Positions 39,230-48,329 are shown, counted from the stretch's first letter. The stretch: DNA of 64,000 bases from Desulforamulus profundi (GCF_002607855.1 NZ_AWQQ01000146.1:1-64000); one strand, 5' to 3'. Numbers and translations are program-made. Notes: generated from the sequence alone by a model not told the origin.

Positions 39230-42181
39230 TTATCGCACCACCCAGCGAATGGTAAACAGGGTTTCCTGTTCGGTACGCTGTTGAAGCCGTTTTTCCAGGC
39301 TTTGAATCAATTCGTCACGCTTCTCCAAAATTTCATCTTCCACTTCAAAGATGCGCTGGCGCTGGCGGCGCTGTAGTTTGGTCAGTTCTTGCAGTTTAAC
39401 CTGAATTTGGTGCTGTTCCTCAGTGGAGGTGGCCAGCCGGGACTGGCGATTAAGGGCCTTTATCTTGGCCTTGGTTTCCTTTAATTCCTTTTCTGCTGCC
39501 AGCACCAGGTCGTCGGCCCATTTTTCCAGACGATCCCTTTCCTCTTGGAAAGCTCGGTTGCTCTCTTCCAGAACTCGGTTAATGGTAGCTGCAGCATAGT
39601 GTGCCGCTTCTCTTTTCAGCATGGCTTGGTAGGGTGCGGGTATTTCACCCAGGGGGACCACCTCGGCCCGACATTGAAACAGTTTTTCACAGATTTCCTG
39701 GTCCAGGACTTTCCCTTCATCAGTGATGGCGTTAAATAGCAAGTATTCCTCCCGCTCAAAGGTTTCGATGGACAGTTTGGTTAGTGTTAAATAACCCCTT
39801 TGTCCCTTCAAATTTTCAACCACGCTGATTTTAACCGGGTGATCGGAAATATTAAAGGTTAATTCTGCCGTGGGGGTGGGTCTGTTTTTAGCCTCTTGCA
39901 GCACATATTCCCCCAGGGGGTGAGATAGCCGGTACAGGAAGCCCCTTTGGGCCCGGGTTGCCTGGTCTGATAGGGCCGGTTGATTTTCCTGTAGACCCCG
40001 GCGCTGGTATAGATAATATTTGCCCTTAGGGATAGCGGATCCAGGGGAGTTTTTTAGTTCAAATGCCAGGGTTTGGTCGTTAAAGGTTGCCTGACGGGCC
40101 AAAATGTTTTTGGTCAAGTTCCAAAAAATTTGACTAAAACGATCCAGTTGCCGCCGGGCTTCGTCGTGCTGAAGTTTCAGACGCTGGTGGACGTCTTCGT
40201 CAAAGTTTTCCAGCAGCACCTTCCGGGTATCTTCCAGGCGGCTCTTGATGGTTTGCTCCATTTCGTCTTGCAAGGCCTTAAAGGCTGCTTCAATTTCCTG
40301 GGGAGTCCTACACTGCTGGTAGATGCTTAGAATACGGCGTTCAAAGTCCACTCCGGATTCAATGGACCCCAGCACCTCGTCCGAGGCCCCCAGTACACCG
40401 TTAAACAGGTTGAATTTTTCCTGTAACAGTTCGTAAACCCGCTGGTCCGCTTGGTTGCGTTCGTTGAGAAAGTTAATGACCACCACGTCATGCCGCTGGC
40501 CGTAGCGATGGCAGCGGCCAATGCGCTGCTCGATGCGCTGGGGGTTCCAGGGCAGGTCATAGTTAACAACCAGAGAACAGAATTGCAGGTTCACGCCTTC
40601 GGCGGCGGATTCGGTGGCAATCATGATTTCTGCTTTGTCCCGGAAGTACTCCACCAGGGCAGCCCGCTGGTCGGCGGTGCGGGAACCGCTGATGCGGTCG
40701 GTACACTGGTTTTGCTGCAGCCATTCAGTATAGATGGCTTTGGAAGCAGGGTCAGTGTTGGTGCCGTTAAAGAGGACAATTTTATCCTGATAGCCGTTGG
40801 CGGATAAAAACTGGTACAGGTAGTCCTGGGTGCGGCGGGACTCCGTAAAGATTAAGGCTTTGCGCTGGGCACCCATTTTTTCTAATTCATGAAAGCCGAT
40901 TTCCAGAGATTGTAACAGGGTTTTGGACTTGGTGTCTATCTCGATGGAACGGGCCCAGGTAATATATCGTGTCAATTCGGCTATTTCTCTTTTTAGCTTT
41001 TGAATATCGATTTTGGTTGGACTTGCTTCCGGTCTACATTCACCGGATTGGTCTTCTTCACGGTCGTCATCTTCTTCCAGTATGTCCCCGGTGAGTTCAT
41101 CTTGTTCCAGTAGTTGGTCCACATCCAGGAGAGTGGCCAGGGGGTTGTCGGTATTCCCCTGGTCGTTCTCTGTTACCTCGGCCAGTATTTTCTCCAGCCG
41201 TTGTTTAATGGTTTCCAGGGTGCCTGCCACCGCCAGGGAGGAAGAGGCCAAGAGTTTGCGCAGAATAAGGGTGGTCAATTCCCGCTGCCTGGAAGGGATG
41301 GCATAGGTATCCTCCCGCTGCAGGAATGAGGAAATGGCCTGGTAAAGTTCTTGTTCCCGGTCGGTGGGACGGAAGGGTCTGGTAATGGCTTTTCTCTCGG
41401 TGTACTTAATGTATTCCAGCACCTGGCGGCGCAGGGTGCGGTGGCAAAACTTCTGCAAGCGTATTTTTAGTCCCGCCAGGTCGCCCTCATGGACATACTG
41501 GGTGCGAAAGGCCGCCAGACTGCCAAAGAGGTGGTCATCAATCAGGGTTGAAAGTCCGTATAACTCCAGCAGTGAGTTTTGCAGCGGCGTGGCGGTTAGC
41601 AGCAATTTTTTACTGTCCTCCACCGCCCACCGGATGCCCTGACCGATTTTGTTGCCGGTTTTATACACATTGCGCAGATTATGGGCTTCGTCGATGACCA
41701 CCAGGTCCCATGACACCAGTCGGATTTCGTTTTTGTGACGGTTGGCAAAGTTATAGGAGGTAATGATAATAGGTGCTTGCTGAAAGGGATTGTCTATGCC
41801 CTGTTTAAGGGCTTCCCGGTAATTCTTGGACTCCAGGATAAGACTGGGCAGGTTGAATTTTTCCTGAAGTTCCATGCTCCATTGTTTGCGCAGGGAAGCA
41901 GGACAGATAACCAGCAGTTTACGACGGCGTTCGGCCCAATATTGGCATAGCACCAGTCCTGCCTCGATGGTTTTCCCCAAGCCCACCTCATCCGCCAGGA
42001 GGACGCCTTTGGAGAGGGGGGAACGAAAGGCAAACAACGCCGCTTCCACCTGGTGGGGGTTTAAATCCACGCAGGCATCGAAAAGGGACATGGACAGTTT
42101 CCCGATATGGTTGGCTGCATGCCGGCGTAAGATTTCATGGGCAAAATATTTGGCGTGGTAGTTGGTATTCATTTGTATCAC
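39230..42181 (-). CDS. SNF2-family helicase, first gene of the operon
   Basis: 983 residues, intact. The helicase core has ADEVGLGKTIEAGL, VVIDEAHNLRN, LLLTATPLQNS, KALIFTESRRTQDYLYQFL and NPQRIEQRIGRCHRYGQ. An acidic linker (EEDDDREEDQSGE) sits between the two core lobes. The C-terminal ~170 residues are a coiled coil (LEKWADDLVLAAEKELKETK). It is the RapA/DrmD-like kind of SNF2 protein found in phage-defence operons. Confidence 0.9.
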   Translation of the reverse strand: MIQMNTNYHAKYFAHEILRRHAANHIGKLSMSLFDACVDLNPHQVEAALFAFRSPLSKGVLLADEVGLGKTIEAGLVLCQYWAERRRKLLVICPASLRKQWSMELQEKFNLPSLILESKNYREALKQGIDNPFQQAPIIITSYNFANRHKNEIRLVSWDLVVIDEAHNLRNVYKTGNKIGQGIRWAVEDSKKLLLTATPLQNSLLELYGLSTLIDDHLFGSLAAFRTQYVHEGDLAGLKIRLQKFCHRTLRRQVLEYIKYTERKAITRPFRPTDREQELYQAISSFLQREDTYAIPSRQRELTTLILRKLLASSSLAVAGTLETIKQRLEKILAEVTENDQGNTDNPLATLLDVDQLLEQDELTGDILEEDDDREEDQSGECRPEASPTKIDIQKLKREIAELTRYITWARSIEIDTKSKTLLQSLEIGFHELEKMGAQRKALIFTESRRTQDYLYQFLSANGYQDKIVLFNGTNTDPASKAIYTEWLQQNQCTDRISGSRTADQRAALVEYFRDKAEIMIATESAAEGVNLQFCSLVVNYDLPWNPQRIEQRIGRCHRYGQRHDVVVINFLNERNQADQRVYELLQEKFNLFNGVLGASDEVLGSIESGVDFERRILSIYQQCRTPQEIEAAFKALQDEMEQTIKSRLEDTRKVLLENFDEDVHQRLKLQHDEARRQLDRFSQIFWNLTKNILARQATFNDQTLAFELKNSPGSAIPKGKYYLYQRRGLQENQPALSDQATRAQRGFLYRLSHPLGEYVLQEAKNRPTPTAELTFNISDHPVKISVVENLKGQRGYLTLTKLSIETFEREEYLLFNAITDEGKVLDQEICEKLFQCRAEVVPLGEIPAPYQAMLKREAAHYAAATINRVLEESNRAFQEERDRLEKWADDLVLAAEKELKETKAKIKALNRQSRLATSTEEQHQIQVKLQELTKLQRRQRQRIFEVEDEILEKRDELIQSLEKRLQQRTEQETLFTIRWVVR

Positions 42182-42569
42182 CTGAGCCGTTTCGTGTGTT
42201 TTGGTGGAGTTTATTGTTGTTTTCTATGGCAATTATCTTATTTCCTCTCTGCAATTCGTTACAAAAATTGTTCAGGTGTATCATAAAAGCTAAATGGGGC
42301 CAATGGCCCCATCATGTTAATTAAATATTCTTAGCTTTTATTATTGTCTAATCCTGTGAGTGTACATCAACCAACTGGTAAACCCGGACCAATTCATTTT
42401 GTAATTGACGCATATAGGTGCCGATGTGAATACGAAGGATTCCAATGAGTGTACCCCATTAATGTATGCTGATAATAATGTTATGACATCGCATCCCCTA
42501 AGATATATTTTTTAATTTATATTTCTACATATTTCTAAAATGGTATTAACATAACCCTCGGAACAATAC

Positions 42570-42780
42570 AGCTAAATTGAAGTAACCCCAAGGGAACATC
42601 ACAACTGTGCTCCCAGTGTGGCGCCGAAGTAAAGAAAAACTCTTTCAAAGGGGCACTACTGTAAGGTTTGTGATCTATCTATAAGACCGGGATATAAACG
42701 CTGCGATTAATATTCTGAAACGAGCAATATTACTATCGGTAAAATATTAAGGACCCCGGGCGGGGCCTTAATATTAACGG
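42570..42780 (+). pseudogene. Decayed TnpB C-terminus and right end
   Basis: The sequence matches the TnpB zinc ribbon and tail at 63350-63520 (CATCACAACT, GTGTGGCGCCGAAGTAAA, AATATTxTGAAACGAGCA). Frames are broken. It ends in a hairpin 42743-42775 (AATATTAAGG / CCTTAATATT). The rest of the gap 42182-42907 shows nothing else I can name. Confidence 0.75.
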
Positions 42781-42907
42781 TAGTCAACTATTGTACCGCG
42801 GATCTTTAACTAGCCTCCGTATTTTAAAATATACTATAATAGAACCCCCAGTGAGGCAAAAAGTACAATGACTACCCGAAGTAAAACATCGTCTTCTTGC
42901 TAATTAA

Positions 42908-43450
42908 CTACCAAAGATATTTAACCATGAACCCATCACTTATTTTTTTATATCCAAGTTTTTGGTAGTGTTTCACCATTTTTTTCTGCATTTTTTTAAA
43001 TTCCTCTGAATAATGATCTATTCCTAAAGGCCAAGGTTTTACAATTGCAATCTTGGCTTTATTTTTAAAATAATGTTCAATTCTTTCGGTAACTGCCGAT
43101 GCTATTCCATTAGAGCGATATTGTTCTTTAACCGTTATTCGGTGCAAATAAAGGAAATTCGGAATATTATTTTTTCCAAAGTACACACTTAGAGCCTTAT
43201 AAAGGTCATAATATTCCTGGTCAATATCATCTAAAATAGGAAATATATCTTCTCCGTTTTTAATTGCACTGTCATTATCAAAATAATCAAACTCAACTTC
43301 CCCAACTTCTACTAATTCTGGACTTTCTTCGGCGTCGGTTTCCCAATCGCTAAAAATAATTTTCCCGTAAAAAGATTGAAGATAATACGCTGGGAAGTCA
43401 TTATTTAGTTCCATCTCGTGCGAAATTCGAACATTAATATCCTCTATCAT
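42908..43450 (-). CDS. GNAT-type N-acetyltransferase
   Basis: 180 residues. The acetyl-CoA motif is in RITVKEQYRSNGIASAVTERIE (V-x-x-x-x-R-x-x-G-I-A form), preceded by FLYLHRITV. An acidic N-terminal half has no clear assignment. The substrate is unknown. Low G+C compared with neighbours suggests recent acquisition. It sits at the edge of the mobile island. Confidence 0.75.
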   Translation of the reverse strand: MIEDINVRISHEMELNNDFPAYYLQSFYGKIIFSDWETDAEESPELVEVGEVEFDYFDNDSAIKNGEDIFPILDDIDQEYYDLYKALSVYFGKNNIPNFLYLHRITVKEQYRSNGIASAVTERIEHYFKNKAKIAIVKPWPLGIDHYSEEFKKMQKKMVKHYQKLGYKKISDGFMVKYLW

Positions 43451-43492
43451 TTTTAATCACCTTTCGTCAAAACTTTTAGAACCATTTCATGG

Positions 43493-44551
43493 TTATTTCT
43501 TTTTCTCCTTCCTCGGAACATACCGGTAAGTAACCTCCACCCTGTTATGCCCGAGGTCCCGTGTTAACCTGAGCCTGGCCACAACATCCACCACTTTTCT
43601 TAGTGGATTTTTACACATACGTCTGGCCTTTTGCTCTGATATTGAAAATTCTTCAGCTAGTCTCTGCCAATCTTTGGCTTTGACCAGTTCATTTATTCTA
43701 CTTATATATTCCTTGTGTCGTTGGACGGCAAATGTCTTCCGCATGCCGTGCAATCCACGACCACTAAAGCTACTTTTTTCTGCAATCATCTTAATCTGTG
43801 AATAAATGGTTTGTTGGTTTATACCGGCAAAAATACCTCCATAGGAAGCTTCTTGAACTAATCTTTGCATAAGATTATGAAATTGTCCATCATATCTTAC
43901 TTCCCTTACCTTCCCTCCCTTCTCAATTAATGTCACCGTCCTTTTTTGAAGATTAATACGCTCTGCGGTAATAGCCTTGCTAAAATCCCTATAGGTTTTA
44001 TTCCCTTTTTTCAAAGCGGTGCCAAAAATTGATTCGGCCCGGCAGCCGGTAGCCCGAATAAATTCTAAGGCATCTCCTGCTCTTGGGTTTATTTTCCTCA
44101 ACTCCTGAATGAGCCGATCTGCTTCTTCCGGTGTATAGGCCGGCCCGCGCTGAACCGTAACATCCTCCCTACTTCGGCGGGGTCGCTCAAACTCTTCAAT
44201 TTTCCAGGACACCCTGCCAAACCATTTATTTGTCATTTTCTCCAATTTTTCAAGGGCTGAAGAATATTGATGTACTGTTTCTGGCCTCCGGATCTGCTTT
44301 ATCCTTTCAAGAAAATTCCGCACTTCTTCAGAAGTTACGGAACATATTTGAAATTTTGTTGTCCCCCTTCTTTCTGCTAGGTCTTTGGCAAACCGCATAC
44401 AAGCCGCCCGGTAGATGTCGTATGTTGCAGCTCCCGTTATAGCTGCGTCCAGCTGACCGGCTTTCTTTAATTCCTTTTTCTTTTGTCCAAAGCTCCTCGA
44501 CATACTAAATAACTGGTCAATCTGCCGATATATAGTTTTAACCTTTGCCAT
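43493..44551 (-). CDS. Tyrosine recombinase/integrase
   Basis: 352 residues, intact. Catalytic residues appear in order: Arg in RATGCRAESIF, His-x-x-Arg in LHGMRKTFA, His in LGHNRVEVTYRY and the probable nucleophile Tyr there. An N-terminal SAM-like domain (~60-130) matches core-binding domains. A ~50-residue insertion (VKAKDWQRLAEEFSISEQKARRM) looks like a helix-turn-helix. It lies next to the palindrome array 44573-44827 and is the likely integrase of the island. Confidence 0.82.
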   Translation of the reverse strand: MAKVKTIYRQIDQLFSMSRSFGQKKKELKKAGQLDAAITGAATYDIYRAACMRFAKDLAERRGTTKFQICSVTSEEVRNFLERIKQIRRPETVHQYSSALEKLEKMTNKWFGRVSWKIEEFERPRRSREDVTVQRGPAYTPEEADRLIQELRKINPRAGDALEFIRATGCRAESIFGTALKKGNKTYRDFSKAITAERINLQKRTVTLIEKGGKVREVRYDGQFHNLMQRLVQEASYGGIFAGINQQTIYSQIKMIAEKSSFSGRGLHGMRKTFAVQRHKEYISRINELVKAKDWQRLAEEFSISEQKARRMCKNPLRKVVDVVARLRLTRDLGHNRVEVTYRYVPRKEKKK

Positions 44552-44572
44552 ATGACACCATCCTTTTGTTTA

Positions 44573-44827
44573 TGTCCGGACAATGTCCGGGCAAAACATT
44601 TGAAAAGTACTCATATCCGGACATTGTCCGGACAAATTTGATCCTGTTTTAGTTTTGTTTTTCGGATTTGTCCGGAATGTGTCCGGACAAATTATTCTCC
44701 ACGGTGCATTTGATTTCCAAATTTTTTAAAAAATACTATATCGTGTATTTTAAAATGGCTTATGTCCGGACATTTTCCGGACATTCATTACATGTTTCAT
44801 GTTTTATGTCCGGACAATATCCGGACA
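44573..44827. repeat. Five double TGTCCGGACA palindromes
   Basis: Five 21-base sites, each made of two TGTCCGGACA-like decamers separated by one base, at 44573-44593, 44614-44634, 44669-44689, 44763-44783 and 44807-44827. Spacing is irregular (41, 55, 94, 44). The half-sites are self-complementary and near-perfect. They lie just upstream of the recombinase start. Likely protein-binding sites (operator, centromere or recombinase arm), by structure only. Confidence 0.9.
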
Positions 44828-44864
44828 TGAGTTAATTTTTTCGTATAGCTGCCGCAGGATAGAA

Positions 44865-45590
44865 AAGTACCCCTGCCGGGGATTTGACTGCCCTTACCAG
44901 GGCAGAAGTCACTTCACTTCCTGATCATTTTTTCTACCGGCCTGCTTGCATTGCTACCGCAATGCAAGCAGCACCTACCGGTGCTGTGATGCCCTGGCTC
45001 CCGCCCAGGTGCTTAGCTTTGCTATTGCCTTGACACTACCGTTATCAAGGCAATAGCAAAGCTAAGGTTTGACGCCCCCTGCCAGGGTCGTTTATTTATA
45101 CCTACCGGTCTAAATAAACGACCCTACGGGTCTTGGACGCAAACCTTCCTACCGGAAGCTTTGCGATATTCATCCGCCATTGGTCTGTTCCCATCAGCCC
45201 AACGGCTATGTATTTCTTACAGGTCTTTATTCGACCCATGCGACTCCCGTCGCTCTCGACCGGGTCCCTAAAGCCGCCCTACCGGTCCGTCTCACCTACC
45301 GGTCATCGACGTTTAGACTCCATACATAGGAACGATCCCTATGATGGAAAATACTCATTTGGGAAAAATGAGCTGAGACAAGTAATTTAAGGCAGTTACC
45401 ACTGCCGCAGGTTCTACCGAACCTATCCGATCAACCTGGTTTCCACCAGGTGAAAATAATCATATGTGCTGTAACCCCAGCACTTGGGACAAAATTGTTG
45501 CAAAGCTATTCCCCCGTCAGGGGATGGCCTGGCTTGCACCAGGCCAAAATCTGTTAATAAAGTTTATAGTGGTTCACCACTTTAGAATTG
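44865..45590. repeat. Noncoding cluster of hairpins with TACC loops
   Basis: At least eight perfect short hairpins of unrelated stems share the loop TACC (GGTA on the minus strand): 44888-44905, 44942-44971, 44969-44986, 45084-45125, 45145-45158, 45391-45406, 45409-45424, and a 22-pair stem 45012-45066 with TACC at its tip; one at 44870-44881 has TGCC. Further hairpins with other loops lie between 45430 and 45590. No gene fits in this 1 kb gap. Confidence 0.88.
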
Positions 45591-45591
45591 T

Positions 45592-45777
45592 CTAGGAACA
45601 ACGCGCACATTCCTCTTTAACAATAACCTTGTAAATATGATGGACGCATTTACTTCCACTGCAACCTTTAAAACTTTCTTCCTTGTATTTATCACATTTA
45701 TCTACGACTTCTCGCGTTATGAATGTCTCATATCTGTTGCAATAATCTCCTGCTTCAATAACCATACTATCTATCAT
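45592..45777 (-). CDS. Small cysteine-rich protein
   Basis: 61 residues with eight or so cysteines/histidines (GDYCNRYE, DKCDKYK, GCSGSKCVHH, EECARCS), likely metal-binding. The ATG overlaps the stop of the upstream gene (ATGA), so the two are coupled. I do not recognise it. Confidence 0.6.
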   Translation of the reverse strand: MIDSMVIEAGDYCNRYETFITREVVDKCDKYKEESFKGCSGSKCVHHIYKVIVKEECARCS

Positions 45778-46157
45778 CCTTTCCTAATTTTTTTTACAAT
45801 CAGCGCTTTTTCCCCGAATCTCCTCACATCAGCCTTAGCAGTTTCTACTAAAGTATTTAAAAACTGCTGATTATGAAGAAAATTCATAGCTCCTTCTTTT
45901 TGGAATATTTTTATTAATTGCTTTACCCGGTGTTTTGTCCACCGGTTCTCAAAAATCTGGTGAACCTTCAACATTTTTTCCATCTTCTCTACAGAGATGC
46001 CGGCTTCACACCAGCAACACAAATAATCCGGACCACCGGGATATCCTATATACGTCCCATGCTCGCAGTGGGTGAGGCAGTAATCACATTTTTCACTACC
46101 CCCATCGATGGAAGGGTAAAAAGGGCTACCGCAGGTTTTGCAAATCTTTTCAACCAT
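45774..46157 (-). CDS. Zinc-ribbon protein of unknown function
   Basis: 127 residues with an N-terminal double ribbon: CKTCGSPFYPS, CDYCLTHC and LCCWCEAG. The rest is helical and basic. The start codon is separated from its AGGAGGG site by a GATACCGGC/GCCGGTATC hairpin. It overlaps the tail of a small gene ahead. Confidence 0.65.
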   Translation of the reverse strand: MVEKICKTCGSPFYPSIDGGSEKCDYCLTHCEHGTYIGYPGGPDYLCCWCEAGISVEKMEKMLKVHQIFENRWTKHRVKQLIKIFQKEGAMNFLHNQQFLNTLVETAKADVRRFGEKALIVKKIRKG

Positions 46158-46308
46158 TTTCCCGATACCGGCTGCCGCCGGTATCTTCCCTCCTTTCGGA
46201 TTGAATTTTCCGGCATACAGCCTGGTATTTTCTTGCTACGCTATGCATCAATATATCTCCACTGGTTGGTTGGCTTTCGTAGATATTTTCTACTTGTATC
46301 TGTTCCAT
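46150..46308 (-). CDS. Small protein, 52 residues
   Basis: Starts MEQIQVENIYESQPTSGD and ends REDTGGSRYRENG, overlapping the next start. The hairpin that precedes the next gene is therefore also inside this coding region. Its own AGGGAGGTG site is separated from ATG 46308 by a strong hairpin (46328-46355). Function unknown; coding status rests on the ribosome site and overlap. Confidence 0.5.
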   Translation of the reverse strand: MEQIQVENIYESQPTSGDILMHSVARKYQAVCRKIQSERREDTGGSRYRENG

Positions 46309-46428
46309 CTTTAAAGCCGGGGAATACCCCTGCCGGGGCCAATTCCCCGGCAGGGCACCTCCCTACTGGTTAATTCTTTAGCTTTCTTTAATTTTCCGGG
46401 CCTTCAAGGACCGTACCCCGGTCCATGC

Positions 46429-46551
46429 TCACCCGGCTTTTAATCCCCACTTTTTAGCCGCCAGGCGCTTTGCTTGTTCGTGACTTTTAGCAACTACCCT
46501 GGTTGTTAAACCGTCAATCCTGGTGACTAGATAAACGTCCATCGTACTCAT
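46429..46551 (-). CDS. Small basic protein, 40 residues
   Basis: Starts MSTMDVYLVTRIDGLTTRV and ends AAKKWGLKAG. It overlaps the previous gene by 38 bases in another frame and has no clear ribosome site of its own, so it would need coupled translation. Function unknown. Confidence 0.45.
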   Translation of the reverse strand: MSTMDVYLVTRIDGLTTRVVAKSHEQAKRLAAKKWGLKAG

Positions 46552-46798
46552 TCTCTACTGCACCGCCTTTCATGATTTCTTGATAAAGCTCCAGGAGTGG
46601 TGCTGTTACATGCAGCAGTTCCCTTTCAACTTTATCCCTGTCATTTGCCATAACAGCAGAAAAAAGGTGTCCCATGTGCTCGCCGGCAATCATAGCCCAC
46701 TTTTCCATGGGCAGGTCGTAATCGCCTTTCATAATGCGATTCATTTGAGCTTGCAGCTCTACTTTCTTTAAAAAACTGTTTCTTATTTGCTCAGTCAT
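46514..46798 (-). CDS. Helical protein of unknown function
   Basis: 94 residues, acidic and helical, with HMGHLFSAVMANDRDKVEREL. AGAAAGG ribosome site. It follows the DUF3854 gene by 16 bases, so it belongs to the same operon. Not recognised. Confidence 0.6.
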   Translation of the reverse strand: MTEQIRNSFLKKVELQAQMNRIMKGDYDLPMEKWAMIAGEHMGHLFSAVMANDRDKVERELLHVTAPLLELYQEIMKGGAVENEYDGRLSSHQD

Positions 46799-46814
46799 GT
46801 AGGACCATCCTTTC

Positions 46815-47813
46815 TTAATTCAACTTTCTAAAAACAAACTTGCACCCGGCTACAGCGGCATCATCTGCGCCTTTGAATTTTTTGTGCCAAAGGGCTTCAC
46901 ATAACCGCCTGCCGGTTCCGGCTACCGCCTTCCGAAATTCTTCGCAGGCTCTGCGGACGTGCAGGTTGGTATACTTGTCCTGGTCATAGGCTTCCACTAC
47001 TTCTCGGTCAGGGAAATCACGCTGAAGCACTTCTACTGCTTCTGACCACGTATTAGCGCTTACGGTACCCAGTACCACAGCGCCGATCTTTTGGCTGAAG
47101 ACGATAGCCTTTAAGGCCCCTTCTGTTACCCAGATTCGGCGGTCTTTTATTTCTTTCGGCCTGGCTACATGTACCGGAACTCCGGAACAGGCTCCCGACT
47201 GTTTATTTCCCGAACTAAATAGCTGGTATTTTCTCCCCCCGACAGGTTTGTCCAGCCTGATCTGCAGAGCTTGGATTCTTCCTTCGGAGTCCAGGATAGG
47301 AAATATAAACCCGGGGGAGTAGTTGAAACACCAGTAATATCCGTTACCTTTTTTATTAGGGGCCTGATAGAACCCAGGTACTCCTTTCAGGTTATGACCC
47401 ATGTTTATGAGTTTCTGGCACACTTCCCAGGGCTTCACCCCGGTGAGTGACCGAAAGCCTGCTTTCTCGATTTCTTCAACCGTTAAGCCGCGGCGTTTTA
47501 GCTCTTTGATGTGGTGGTATTCCAGGGACAGGAGGTCTAACATTGCCCTGTATACCCGGTCGCACACTTCAATAGGAGCTTTTGCAACAGCTGTTTCTAC
47601 CCTGTCTACGGGCCGGTAATATATCGGTGGGGCTGTCAGCTTATGCAGCCAGCCGCCCATTTTCCCTGATACTGGGTGGTTACTTTCAATGCGCATGCAG
47701 ATGGCTATGCGGTCGTTGAAAGAACACCAATCAGCTTTGCCGCAGATGGGGCAGGGTTGCTGCCGATTTACCCGTTGTAGCGGTTGATTAACATACTGTT
47801 TGGCATAACTCAT
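46815..47813 (-). CDS. DUF3854-type Toprim-like protein
   Basis: 332 residues. An N-terminal zinc finger CPICGKADWC precedes a central part and a C-terminal Toprim-like segment (RIWVTEGALKAIVFSQ, then VVEAYDQDKYTN) as in DUF3854 primase-like proteins of plasmids and phages. Probably involved in element replication. The start at 47813 is chosen because a hairpin separates AAAGGAGGTG from this ATG; a GTG start ten codons earlier lies directly on the ribosome site and is unlikely. Confidence 0.78.
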   Translation of the reverse strand: MSYAKQYVNQPLQRVNRQQPCPICGKADWCSFNDRIAICMRIESNHPVSGKMGGWLHKLTAPPIYYRPVDRVETAVAKAPIEVCDRVYRAMLDLLSLEYHHIKELKRRGLTVEEIEKAGFRSLTGVKPWEVCQKLINMGHNLKGVPGFYQAPNKKGNGYYWCFNYSPGFIFPILDSEGRIQALQIRLDKPVGGRKYQLFSSGNKQSGACSGVPVHVARPKEIKDRRIWVTEGALKAIVFSQKIGAVVLGTVSANTWSEAVEVLQRDFPDREVVEAYDQDKYTNLHVRRACEEFRKAVAGTGRRLCEALWHKKFKGADDAAVAGCKFVFRKLN

Positions 47814-47882
47814 ATTCCGGCGGCTGCTGCTGCCGCCCTTCACCTCCTTTGGGTTTTGGGCGGCTTTGCCGCCTTGAATTAT

Positions 47883-48164
47883 TTATTCTGAATAAACTTC
47901 CGTCTCAAACGAACTTAAAGCTTCTTCGATTTCCGTCACCCAGCCCATCAGTTCGCTGTCATATTCTTCCTCGGCGACTTCTGCGATTTCACTAATAAGT
48001 GCAACAGCCGCCTTTTTGTAGTAAGAAAGATTTTTTAGCCCAATCTTCTGGGCTTCGTCTCCCCGTTCAGCCCGTAAAACATATAAATTTTCACGGGCAC
48101 TTTCAAGTTCGCGGCATAATTCTTCCGCTTGCCAGTATAATTGGCGAATTTCATCTTTTTCCAT
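47883..48164 (-). CDS. Helical protein of unknown function
   Basis: 93 residues, acidic and coiled-coil-like (IRQLYWQAEELCRELESARENL). AGGAGGA and ATG 48164 are 33 bases apart, with a 10-pair hairpin between them. A terminator-like stem lies upstream (48218-48264). Not recognised. Confidence 0.6.
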   Translation of the reverse strand: MEKDEIRQLYWQAEELCRELESARENLYVLRAERGDEAQKIGLKNLSYYKKAAVALISEIAEVAEEEYDSELMGWVTEIEEALSSFETEVYSE

Positions 48165-48217
48165 GTTTTGTGGTACCGGCCCTCAGGCCGGTACCTATCC
48201 TCCTTTCGTTTGAAGAC

Positions 48218-48264
48218 AAAAAGAGAACGCTTCAATGGTAATTCCATTGATTAACGTTCTCTTT
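48218..48264 (-). terminator. Intrinsic terminator between two element genes
   Basis: On the minus strand AAAGAGAACG and CGTTCTCTTT enclose an inner CAATGG/CCATTG stem, followed by TTTTT. It would separate the genes at 48330 and 47883. Confidence 0.75.
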
Positions 48265-48329
48265 CTTAATCCCTAGCCTCAACGGCCTTACTTTCAGTTA
48301 GCGAATTTTACTTCGCTAATAATTCTAAC

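Noticed and set aside
36028..42181. The operon as a full DISARM system
   Set aside because: SNF2 helicase and methylase are present but no DUF1998 or PLD protein is found.
44573..44827. Palindromic array as CRISPR
   Set aside because: Repeats are self-complementary and spacers vary strongly in length without cas genes.
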